Source of the DNA: an uncultured Bacteroidales bacterium
GTDB taxonomy: Bacteria; Bacteroidota; Bacteroidia; Bacteroidales; WCHB1-69
Reading direction: 5' to 3'
Assembly (NCBI GenBank): GCA_900316305.1
Contig: ONCM01000036.1
Coordinates: forward strand, 1 to 53,429
Length of the DNA: 53,429 nt
Under the pieces are notes generated by a model that ran no database searches, was not told the DNA's origin, and saw only the letters and a program-made list of their open reading frames with translations. Shown here one piece after another: positions 24,228 through 30,935 of the stretch (position 1 is its first letter; each line of letters begins with the position of its first letter). A program made the position numbers and the translations under genes.

Positions 24228-25739
24228 ATGAATGTATTCCTTGAGCAGCCTCGAAGAGGCAACACGCACGAAGTGCAATTAACCCCACACAAGGTACAAG
24301 CCGCAGTGTGGGGCCACCACGAGATCCTGACCCAATTGGCCACGGCCCACGCCGGCAAAACCCCTATCTCTTGCGTCCCGCTGGCACAGTCGGGCTCGCA
24401 CAGGCGCTACTATCGCTTCACCTTTGCGGACGACAGCACCCTAATCGGGGTTTATAACGAAGACATTGCCGAAAACAAAGCCTTCTTTGAATATACCCGT
24501 TTTTTCGGGGCGCAAAAGCTGAACGTCCCTACATTGTTGGCCATCCATGAAGATCAGCAACACTATCTGCTGAACGATTTGGGCAAACAGACGCTCTACG
24601 ACCTGCTCTGCGAAAACAGAAAGGATAATGGTGATTTTCAAGATGTTATGGAATACTATAAGAAGGTGGTCGCTGCCCTTCCCCAGTTCCAGATGACTAC
24701 CCAAAAGGGGCTGGACATGTCGGTGGCGTACCCGCGTGCCGCCTTCGACCGGCAATCTATGCAATGGGACCTCAACTACTTCAAGTACTACTACTTGAAG
24801 ATGGTCTATATTCCCTTCAACGAGCAGCTTTTAGAGGATGATTATCAGCGGTTTATGGATTATCTGCTCAGTGTGGACGACAACTATTTCCTCTATCGCG
24901 ATTTCCAGTCGCGGAACATCATGGTGTATCAAGATGATGTCTGGTTCATTGATTATCAAGGCGGTAGAAGAGGGGCATTACAGTATGACATCGCTTCCCT
25001 ACTCTACGATGCCAAGGCCGACCTGGCACCGGAAACCCGCGAGGAGCTGTTGGAGTGCTACATGGACCATCTGTCTCAGCTTATTCCGGTAGATCGCAAG
25101 CAGTTCAAGGACTATTTTAACGCTTTTTCACTCATTAGAATTATGCAGGCCATGGGTGCCTACGGCTACCGCGGCTACTTCGAACGGAAGACGCACTTCC
25201 TGCAAAGCGTGCCTTACGCCATCCGCAATATGCGTTACCTACTGGAACACCATGCTTTACCTGATAATCTGCCCGAACTGCGACAAGTGTTGCAAACCGT
25301 GGTGGACAGTTACACTGAGCCAGTCCCGGAAGACTCTGATAAACTGACTGTTACCGTACAAAGTTTTTCATTCAAGAAGGGCATTCCCGAGGACAAATCC
25401 GGCAATGGCGGCGGTTTTGCTTTCGATTGCCGCGCCCTTCCCAACCCCGGTCGCGAGAAAAAATACGCTAATTTCACGGGAAAGGATGATTGCGTGAAAG
25501 AGTACCTGCAACAATATCCAGAGGTGGAAACCTTTGTGAATCATGTGAATGCGCTGGTTGACATGTCGGTTGACAACTACTTGGAACGCAAATTCACGCA
25601 TCTGACGGTGAATTTCGGGTGCACGGGCGGTCAGCACCGTTCGGTCTATTTTGCCGAACGCACCGCTGAACATTTACGCGCAAAATACCCGCAAATCATC
25701 GTGGATCTGCGTCATAGCAACCCCTTGGTTCAGGGTTAA
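24228..25739 (+). CDS. fusion of aminoglycoside-phosphotransferase-like kinase and RapZ C-terminal domain
   Basis: Residues about 35-340 form an APH/choline-kinase-like fold related to the sugar kinase AmgK (MurNAc/GlcNAc 1-kinase): SGSHRRYYRF, a catalytic loop YRDFQSRNIMVY and the metal-binding FIDYQGG. Residues about 365-500 match the C-terminal domain of RapZ: FSFKKGIPED, FDCRALPNPG, GKDDCVKEYL and the hallmark GCTGGQHRSVYFAE. In E. coli that half of RapZ binds RNA and glucosamine-6-phosphate; the RapZ ATPase half is missing here and replaced by the kinase. The N-terminal 30 residues before HHEILTQLA look unrelated, so the real start may be the GTG at 24306. No promoter word was seen; the phased A-tract array lies directly upstream. 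Convergent with the SPOR gene. Confidence 0.88.
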   Translation: MNVFLEQPRRGNTHEVQLTPHKVQAAVWGHHEILTQLATAHAGKTPISCVPLAQSGSHRRYYRFTFADDSTLIGVYNEDIAENKAFFEYTRFFGAQKLNVPTLLAIHEDQQHYLLNDLGKQTLYDLLCENRKDNGDFQDVMEYYKKVVAALPQFQMTTQKGLDMSVAYPRAAFDRQSMQWDLNYFKYYYLKMVYIPFNEQLLEDDYQRFMDYLLSVDDNYFLYRDFQSRNIMVYQDDVWFIDYQGGRRGALQYDIASLLYDAKADLAPETREELLECYMDHLSQLIPVDRKQFKDYFNAFSLIRIMQAMGAYGYRGYFERKTHFLQSVPYAIRNMRYLLEHHALPDNLPELRQVLQTVVDSYTEPVPEDSDKLTVTVQSFSFKKGIPEDKSGNGGGFAFDCRALPNPGREKKYANFTGKDDCVKEYLQQYPEVETFVNHVNALVDMSVDNYLERKFTHLTVNFGCTGGQHRSVYFAERTAEHLRAKYPQIIVDLRHSNPLVQG

Positions 25740-25750
25740 AATAAGTTAAT

Positions 25751-26140
25751 TTAGCGGTATTTGATCTTATCCGGCACAATATAAGCGCTCGGATAGGTTT
25801 CGCGAATGGTTTCCAAATCCTTAAATGCCTGTAAGCGAGTGTAATAGTTGCCGACACGCACTTTGAAGTAGGGTTCGTTGTAGATGAGATAAGATTGTGT
25901 ATAGGGGAACAGGTTGTTGAACGTATTGCGGGCTGATTCAGCCTGAGATCTGGAGTTCACCCCCGAATAGGCAGCAATTTGGATGCGATAGCCGTTAATC
26001 TCACCCACTTTACGCCAATTGTTGACATAATCCTCCTGAATCCTGACAATAGCAGGCTCTACATCATAACGCACGGAGCCTTGCGCAAACGCAAAACTGC
26101 ACACGATGGAGAGGAGGAATATGGTAACAATCTTTCTCAT
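25751..26140 (-). CDS. secreted SPOR-domain protein
   Basis: A 129-residue protein with signal peptide (MRKIVTIFLLSIVCSFAFAQ) and a C-terminal SPOR domain from about residue 55: GYRIQIAAYSGVNSRSQAE, YLIYNEPYFKVRVGNY and LETIRETYPSAYIV. SPOR domains bind denuded septal peptidoglycan, so the protein is probably periplasmic and associated with division sites. The start at 26140 is chosen over a longer frame because the promoter word lies in between and the signal peptide then begins at residue 1. Confidence 0.9.
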   Translation of the reverse strand: MRKIVTIFLLSIVCSFAFAQGSVRYDVEPAIVRIQEDYVNNWRKVGEINGYRIQIAAYSGVNSRSQAESARNTFNNLFPYTQSYLIYNEPYFKVRVGNYYTRLQAFKDLETIRETYPSAYIVPDKIKYR

Positions 26141-26153
26141 AATCAATTTGCGG

Positions 26154-26161
26154 CAAAAATA
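26154..26161 (-). promoter_or_regulatory. -7 promoter word for SPOR protein gene
   Basis: TATTTTTG then ccgc on the minus strand, 13 nt before the ATG at 26140. Confidence 0.6.
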
Positions 26162-26185
26162 CAAAAATTACATCTCCATCCTATA

Positions 26186-26746
26186 TTACCACAGCAGAAT
26201 TTTCAATCCAATGAGAATCAGTACGATACCACCAACTGTTTCTGCATAACGACCAATTTTCGGATTCGTGAGCCTTTTCACGAAGGTATAAGCGAAGAAA
26301 GAAACGACAAAAGAGGTGATACCGATGGTCAGGAAGGCGCGGGTGACGTGTTGTTCTTGGATCATGGCAAAGCTGAACCCCACCGCCAAGGCATCAATGC
26401 TCGTGGCCACAGCCAGCAGGATGACATTTTTCCACTTCGTAATATCCAGATGCTCAGACTTTTCGTCATCCTCTTTCTTGAAACTCTCTATCAGCATTTT
26501 TCCACCGATGAACGCCAGAATGGCAAAGGCGATGAACGGTCCGAGTTTTCCCAGCGGACCCAACAGCGATTCACCGAACAGCCAGCCAATGAGCGGCATC
26601 CCGCCCTGGAAAATGCCGAAAGCCAAAGAAAACCGCAACACGTAGGAACGTTTCAATTCCGGTTGCAGCATTCCAATGACACAACTGATGGCGAAACAAT
26701 CCATTGCCAAACTCAGCGACAACAACAGTAATTCTATCCAACTCAT
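26186..26746 (-). CDS. mntP: manganese efflux pump MntP
   Basis: A 186-residue membrane protein with six hydrophobic segments and two internal repeats carrying the paired acidic motifs SLAMDCFAIS near residue 12 and ATSIDALAVGF near 115, as in MntP (formerly YebN, DUF204), which exports Mn(II). The loop FKKEDDEKSEHLDITKW separates the halves. The leader is only about 20 nt, so the manganese-sensing yybP-ykoY riboswitch often found before this gene is absent. It is divergent from the sugar dehydrogenase gene. Confidence 0.93.
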   Translation of the reverse strand: MSWIELLLLSLSLAMDCFAISCVIGMLQPELKRSYVLRFSLAFGIFQGGMPLIGWLFGESLLGPLGKLGPFIAFAILAFIGGKMLIESFKKEDDEKSEHLDITKWKNVILLAVATSIDALAVGFSFAMIQEQHVTRAFLTIGITSFVVSFFAYTFVKRLTNPKIGRYAETVGGIVLILIGLKILLW

Positions 26747-26768
26747 ACTATGTCCAAAAAATTGGGCG

Positions 26769-26776
26769 CAAAATTA
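26769..26776 (-). promoter_or_regulatory. -7 promoter word for mntP
   Basis: TAATTTTG then cgcc on the minus strand, 22 nt before the ATG at 26746. Confidence 0.55.
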
Positions 26777-26799
26777 TAATTTTTATCGTATAAAAAGTG

Positions 26800-26807
26800 T
26801 ACCTTTG
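26800..26807 (+). promoter_or_regulatory. -7 promoter word for wlbA-like gene
   Basis: TACCTTTG then cgtc, 25 nt before the ATG at 26833; it rules out the upstream in-frame start at 26797. Confidence 0.65.
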
Positions 26808-26832
26808 CGTCCTCTTTCAGAATTTGGAAAAT

Positions 26833-27801
26833 ATGAAGAATTTCGCTGTTTTCGGAGTAGGCGGTTACGTGGCACCGCGACATTTGAAGGCTATCAAAGA
26901 GACTGGTAACCAGATGGTTGCTGCGTATGACAAATCCGACAGCGTGGGAATCATAGACAGCTATTTCCCCGAGGCCGCCTTCTTCACCGAAATGGAACTC
27001 TTCGACCGTCACGTTTCAAAGTTGAAAAGCACTGACAATCAACTGGATATCATCTCCGTTTGTACGCCAAATTACCTGCACGACGCGCACACCCGCTACG
27101 CCCTGCGTCTGGGCACCGATGTCATCTGCGAAAAACCGTTGGTGCTGAACCCTTGGAACGTGGATGTGCTTCAAAATGTGGAAAATGAGACTGGCAGGAA
27201 AGTCTATAACATCCTGCAACTGCGTCTGCATCCCTCCATTATTGCCTTGAAAGAGAAAGTCGATAAAGCCCCGCAAGATATTGTCTATGACGTTGATCTG
27301 ACATATATTACGTCTCGCGGCTATTGGTACTACACGAGTTGGAAAGGTTCCGACAGCAAAAGCGGCGGCATCGCAACCAACATCGGCATCCATTTCTACG
27401 ACATGCTTTGCTACATTTTCGGCAAAGTACAGGAGAGTGTGGTGCATGTGGCCACCCACGACCGTGTGGCCGGCTTCATCCGTTTCGATAAAGCACGAGT
27501 GCGTTACTTCTTGAGTATCAACAAGAAAACATTGCCCAAAGCAGTTTTGGAAAACGGCAAAACCACGTTCCGTCAAATTGTCATCAATGGGGAACCTTTC
27601 GAGTTCAGCGATGGCTTTACTGACTTGCACACAGAAAGTTACCGTCGTATTCTGGCGGGTGATGGCTTCGGCTTGGACGAGGTACGTCCTTGCATCCAAA
27701 TTGTCTATGACATCCGCAACGCCACGCCTATTGGATTAAAAGGCGAATATCACCCCTTGGCCGCGCTTCCCTGCGAAAGCCATCCTTTCTATACGAGATA
27801 G
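26833..27801 (+). CDS. wlbA: Gfo/Idh/MocA dehydrogenase, WlbA/WbpB-like
   Basis: A 323-residue NAD-dependent sugar oxidoreductase. WlbA/WbpB oxidises UDP-N-acetyl-glucosaminuronic acid at C3 on the way to the diacetamido uronic acid of O-antigens. The near-diagnostic string includes GVGGYVAPRHLKAIKETGN, SVGIIDSYFPEAAFF, CTPNYLHDAHTRYAL, CEKPLVLNPWNVD and ILQLRLHPSII; E and K of CEKP are the conserved catalytic-loop residues. The usual partner genes (aminotransferase wbpE, acetyltransferase wbpD) are not beside it, so the pathway must be completed elsewhere if the assignment holds. It converges with the M16 peptidase gene, 4 bp apart. Confidence 0.88.
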   Translation: MKNFAVFGVGGYVAPRHLKAIKETGNQMVAAYDKSDSVGIIDSYFPEAAFFTEMELFDRHVSKLKSTDNQLDIISVCTPNYLHDAHTRYALRLGTDVICEKPLVLNPWNVDVLQNVENETGRKVYNILQLRLHPSIIALKEKVDKAPQDIVYDVDLTYITSRGYWYYTSWKGSDSKSGGIATNIGIHFYDMLCYIFGKVQESVVHVATHDRVAGFIRFDKARVRYFLSINKKTLPKAVLENGKTTFRQIVINGEPFEFSDGFTDLHTESYRRILAGDGFGLDEVRPCIQIVYDIRNATPIGLKGEYHPLAALPCESHPFYTR

Positions 27802-27805
27802 GCTA

Positions 27806-29044
27806 CTACAACTTATTATAATACAGCGTATTGCTGCTATTTCTCCGGAACATCGTCTCCGTAATCCGTCGAATATCCTCTTCAGTGACCGCGAAATATC
27901 CCGTGCGCTCGTCGGCGAAATCCTCAGCACGGCTGTAGAATTCGCCGGTGGCCAGCGTGTTCGCGCGATCCTCCACTTTCAGGTTCCGCTCCAGAATAAT
28001 GGATTCGGCATTGTTCTTCACCTTCTGCAAGTCGTACGACAACTTGCTATCAAACTGAAAATCATATAGATACTTGGACAATAGCTCGTCTGCCTTTTCG
28101 ATAGGGACACCGCTCGCAGGTCTTCCGCCCACGAAGAAGAGACCTTTGTCGGCATTGCCCGATACGGAGGCGGAAAGGTCGGTGAAGAGGCGATCTTCCA
28201 CCACAAATTTGCGATAGAGGTAGGAGCTTTGACCTGTGCCGAGGATGTCGGAGAGCAGGTCGTAGGCGCAGTAGTCAGTATCGGTGCGGGCGGGCATCAG
28301 CCAACTCTTGAAGAGCATGTCGTCGGGAACAGGTCTCTGCACCGTCTTTTGACGATTATAGCTGGAAGGGAATTCCTGCATATAATGATGGAGGTTCCGC
28401 CTTCCGGAAGGAATATCTCCGAACCATTTCTCCGCCATGGTAAAAACCTCCTCCGCATGCACGTTCCCTGCGATGACCAAAATGGCGTTGGCAGGACAAT
28501 AAAACGTATCATGGAAGTTGCGCACAACACCCATGTCAACCTGTTCAATATGAGCTAGTTCCTTACCGATGGGCAGCCATTGGTAAGGGTGGTTCTGATA
28601 GCTGAGCCCATAAATCTGCATCATCAGATCGCCATAGGGCTGGTTGAGGCAGGTCTCCTTGAACTCCTCCATCACCACCTGTTTCTGGACATCCAATCCC
28701 TGCTGACTGAAGGAGAGGGCGGCCATCCGGTCGGATTCGAGCCAAAGAGCCGTCTCTATATTGTTAGCTGGTAAGACGATATAGTAGCAAGTGAGATCTT
28801 GAGAAGTGTAGGCATTGTTGATTGCGCCCACTTGCTGGAGAGTTAAGTCGAAATCGGGCGCATGGTCGGAACCGCTGAACATGAAGTGCTCCATCAGGTG
28901 CGCAAGACCCGTACAGTCGGGATTTTCGTCGCGGGAGCCCACACGATAGACGATAGTGGTGGTAGCCAACGGCGTGGTATGATCCTCATGCACCAGCACG
29001 TGCAAGCCGTTGGAGAGTATATTTCTTGAAAAGGGTATGGCCAT
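27806..29044 (-). CDS. M16 family zinc peptidase
   Basis: A 412-residue pitrilysin-family peptidase of the short type that works as a homo- or heterodimer. The inverted zinc motif is HLMEH (His49, Glu52, His53), with a third ligand Glu expected about 75 residues later in the VVMEEFKETCLNQPYG area. The C-terminal half contains FFVGGRPASGVP. No signal peptide from the chosen start MAIPFSRNILSNGL, so it may be cytoplasmic or lack its export signal. Start 29044 is preferred because a promoter word lies 22 nt upstream; the longer frame begins in non-coding sequence. No second M16 gene is adjacent, although such genes often come in pairs. Confidence 0.9.
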   Translation of the reverse strand: MAIPFSRNILSNGLHVLVHEDHTTPLATTTIVYRVGSRDENPDCTGLAHLMEHFMFSGSDHAPDFDLTLQQVGAINNAYTSQDLTCYYIVLPANNIETALWLESDRMAALSFSQQGLDVQKQVVMEEFKETCLNQPYGDLMMQIYGLSYQNHPYQWLPIGKELAHIEQVDMGVVRNFHDTFYCPANAILVIAGNVHAEEVFTMAEKWFGDIPSGRRNLHHYMQEFPSSYNRQKTVQRPVPDDMLFKSWLMPARTDTDYCAYDLLSDILGTGQSSYLYRKFVVEDRLFTDLSASVSGNADKGLFFVGGRPASGVPIEKADELLSKYLYDFQFDSKLSYDLQKVKNNAESIILERNLKVEDRANTLATGEFYSRAEDFADERTGYFAVTEEDIRRITETMFRRNSSNTLYYNKL

Positions 29045-29066
29045 ATTGCTCGTAATAATTCGGCGG

Positions 29067-29074
29067 CAAAAATA
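29067..29074 (-). promoter_or_regulatory. -7 promoter word for M16 peptidase gene
   Basis: TATTTTTG then ccgcc on the minus strand, 22 nt before the ATG at 29044. Confidence 0.6.
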
Positions 29075-29300
29075 CGAATTAATGTAGAATGTAGAATGAT
29101 GAATGATGAATAGCGTTTTTGTAAGGGGTTTGGTCTTTATTTCCGAAAAGACGGTAGAAAATAGACAAATTATTATTTTGGAATAACGAAAAAACAAGAT
29201 AAGAACATTCAATTTTGATAATTATAATATTGATAATCAAGCAAATGAAAAAATAATACAGAAAATTTTTCGGAGAGGGTATAGTATATTAAAAAAAGTG

Positions 29301-29308
29301 TATTTTTG
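29301..29308 (+). promoter_or_regulatory. -7 promoter word for tRNA-Asn gene
   Basis: TATTTTTG then cgcc, 18 nt before the first acceptor-stem base. The 226 bp before it (29075-29300) are AT-rich with short gaatgatgaat words and hold no gene. Confidence 0.6.
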
Positions 29309-29326
29309 CGCCATCAAAAAAGGAAC

Positions 29327-29405
29327 GCTTCCTTAGCTCAGTTGGTTAGAGCATCTGACTGTTAATCAGAGGGTCCAAGGTTCAAGTCCAGTCCTTGAGG
29401 GAGCG
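29327..29405 (+). tRNA. tRNA-Asn (anticodon GTT) with a 5-nt duplication in the T arm
   Basis: Acceptor stem gcttcct pairs with agggagc (one G-U), then T8 A9, D stem gctc/gagc, anticodon stem tctga/tcaga around ctGTTaa (anticodon 29361-29363), and discriminator G at 29405; CCA is not encoded. The T arm would be caagg-ttcaagt-ccttg, but agtcc is present twice (29385-29389 and 29390-29394), so caagg and ccttg enclose a 12-nt loop instead of 7 and the gene is 79 nt rather than 74. With one copy removed all four arms fold normally. A promoter word and a strong terminator frame it as a single-gene unit. It is either a damaged tRNA gene, a tolerated variant, or an assembly error. Confidence 0.8.
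29385..29394 (+). repeat. 5-bp tandem duplication within tRNA-Asn
   Basis: agtcc repeated directly; removing one unit restores a canonical T stem and 7-nt T loop. Confidence 0.9.
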
Positions 29406-29417
29406 CAAAACAAGAAT

Positions 29418-29447
29418 GCCGATTCACTACGAATCGGCGTTTTTTTA
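29418..29447 (+). terminator. intrinsic terminator after tRNA-Asn
   Basis: gccgattc / gaatcggc with actac loop, then gttttttta. Confidence 0.9.
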
Positions 29448-29498
29448 TCTATATACTCGAAATTTTCCGTACACTTCCCCAAATATCCAAGGAAATCG

Positions 29499-29506
29499 TA
29501 TTTTTG
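29499..29506 (+). promoter_or_regulatory. -7 promoter word for phosphohexomutase gene
   Basis: TATTTTTG then cgccgc, 22 nt before the ATG at 29529. Confidence 0.65.
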
Positions 29507-29528
29507 CGCCGCTTAATTTGGACTAAGA

Positions 29529-30875
29529 ATGGGCGCATTTAAAGCTTACGATTTTCGAGGAATCTATGGCAAAGATTTCGATCTGGACACCATCTACAAG
29601 TTTGGTTTCTTTCTGCCAACACTGCTCCACGCCGACAAAGTGCTGGTCGGGCGCGACATGCGGGTGAGCTCCGACGACATGTTCAACGCCCTCGCCCGTG
29701 GTATCACCGACGCCGGCGCCGATGTCTATGACATGGGGCTGACCACCACCCCTATGGTCTATTACTTCACCGCCAAGCACCATTTCGATGCTTCCGTCAT
29801 GATTACCGCCTCTCATAACCCTAAGGAATACAACGGGTTGAAGGTTTCCAGAACGAACGCGCTACCCGTAGGCTACGACACTGGACTGGGCGAGCTGGAA
29901 CAGAAAGTGCTGCACGAGTCTGTGAATCCCACTGCCCCGAAAGGCAAAATTGTCGCCTATCCGGTGAAGGACGAATACCTGAATTTCCAAAAGAACTATC
30001 ACTATCCTATTGATAATCTGAATATTGTGATGGACTGCTCCAACGGAATGGCTTCCATCCTCGTCAAGGAGATATTTGGCGATACTCCTTATTATCTCTT
30101 TGATACACTGGATGGTACGTTTCCGAACCACGAGGCTAACCCATTGGAGGCGGAAAATATCGTCGCCCTGCAAGAGAAAGTCCGCGAACGGCACGCCGAC
30201 ATCGGGGTGGTGTTTGACGGCGACGCCGACCGCGTGATGTTTGTGGATGAGCATGGCGATTTCATCTCCCCAGATTTGATCATTGCCGTGCTGGGACATT
30301 ATTTCATCGAAGAAAAAGATATCCAAGGACTTATCATTCAAGATATTAGAACTTCGAAATCAGTAGCGGAATACTTGGAGAAGATGCATCGCGAGATGTA
30401 CATCTGGCGGGTGGGTCGCGCCTACGCTGCCATGAAGCTACGCGAAATCGACGGTGCCTTCGGCGGGGAATATGCCGGACATTACTACTTCCGCGAGTTC
30501 TTCTACTCCGATTCCGCCATGATTGCCGCACAGGTGGCTCTGCACGTTTTTTCTGAAATGAAGAAAAAGGGAGTCTCTGTGTCTCAGCTTATTGCGCAAA
30601 TCAAACGTTACGCCAACTCTGGTGAAATCAACTTCACTATTGAGAAAAAACGGGAGGCCATGGAGGCGGTGAAGGCAGCTTGTATTGCAGAAGAGAAGCC
30701 CGAGCGGGTACTGGATTTCGACGGCTACCGCGTGGAATTCGCCGACTGGTGGTTCAACATCCGTCCGTCCAACACCGAACCTTACCTGCGACTCATCATG
30801 GAAGCCCGCACGGAATCGCTATTGAAAGAAAAGAGGACGTTTATTGAACATATTTTGGAATCATATATAATATAA
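29529..30875 (+). CDS. phosphomannomutase / phosphoglucomutase
   Basis: A 448-residue alpha-D-phosphohexomutase that moves phosphate between C6 and C1 of mannose or glucose, feeding nucleotide-sugar synthesis. The catalytic phosphoserine loop is ITASHNPKEYNG near residues 92-103, the Mg-binding loop FDGDADRV near 228, the sugar-binding loop GGEYAGHYYFREF near 315 (GEMSGH-type, typical of dual-specificity PMM/PGM enzymes) and the phosphate-binding loop RPSNTEPYLR near 417. Length is as expected. It has its own promoter; the gap to the next gene contains a perfect 28-bp palindrome. Confidence 0.93.
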   Translation: MGAFKAYDFRGIYGKDFDLDTIYKFGFFLPTLLHADKVLVGRDMRVSSDDMFNALARGITDAGADVYDMGLTTTPMVYYFTAKHHFDASVMITASHNPKEYNGLKVSRTNALPVGYDTGLGELEQKVLHESVNPTAPKGKIVAYPVKDEYLNFQKNYHYPIDNLNIVMDCSNGMASILVKEIFGDTPYYLFDTLDGTFPNHEANPLEAENIVALQEKVRERHADIGVVFDGDADRVMFVDEHGDFISPDLIIAVLGHYFIEEKDIQGLIIQDIRTSKSVAEYLEKMHREMYIWRVGRAYAAMKLREIDGAFGGEYAGHYYFREFFYSDSAMIAAQVALHVFSEMKKKGVSVSQLIAQIKRYANSGEINFTIEKKREAMEAVKAACIAEEKPERVLDFDGYRVEFADWWFNIRPSNTEPYLRLIMEARTESLLKEKRTFIEHILESYII

Positions 30876-30889
30876 GTGTATGTTTCATT

Positions 30890-30917
30890 GTAGAGACGCG
30901 CCATGGCGCGTCTCTAC
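30890..30917. repeat. 28-bp perfect palindrome, GTAG...CTAC family member 1
   Basis: Left half gtagagacgcgcca, right half its exact reverse complement tggcgcgtctctac. It lies between the phosphohexomutase and the outer-membrane protein gene, and its central ATG is a false in-frame start. Related elements are at 39590, 44790, 46025 and 49518. Confidence 0.95.
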
Positions 30918-30935
30918 GGGACGAAAACAGAAAAA

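Noticed and set aside
24035-24358. Minus-strand Phe/His/Arg/Ser-rich reading frames over the A-tract repeat
   Set aside because: All three frames are open only because the repeat has no stop codons in that orientation; the protein sequences are pure repeat translation.
26747-26800. Manganese riboswitch (yybP-ykoY) upstream of mntP
   Set aside because: Only about 20 nt lie between promoter word and ATG, far too short for the riboswitch.
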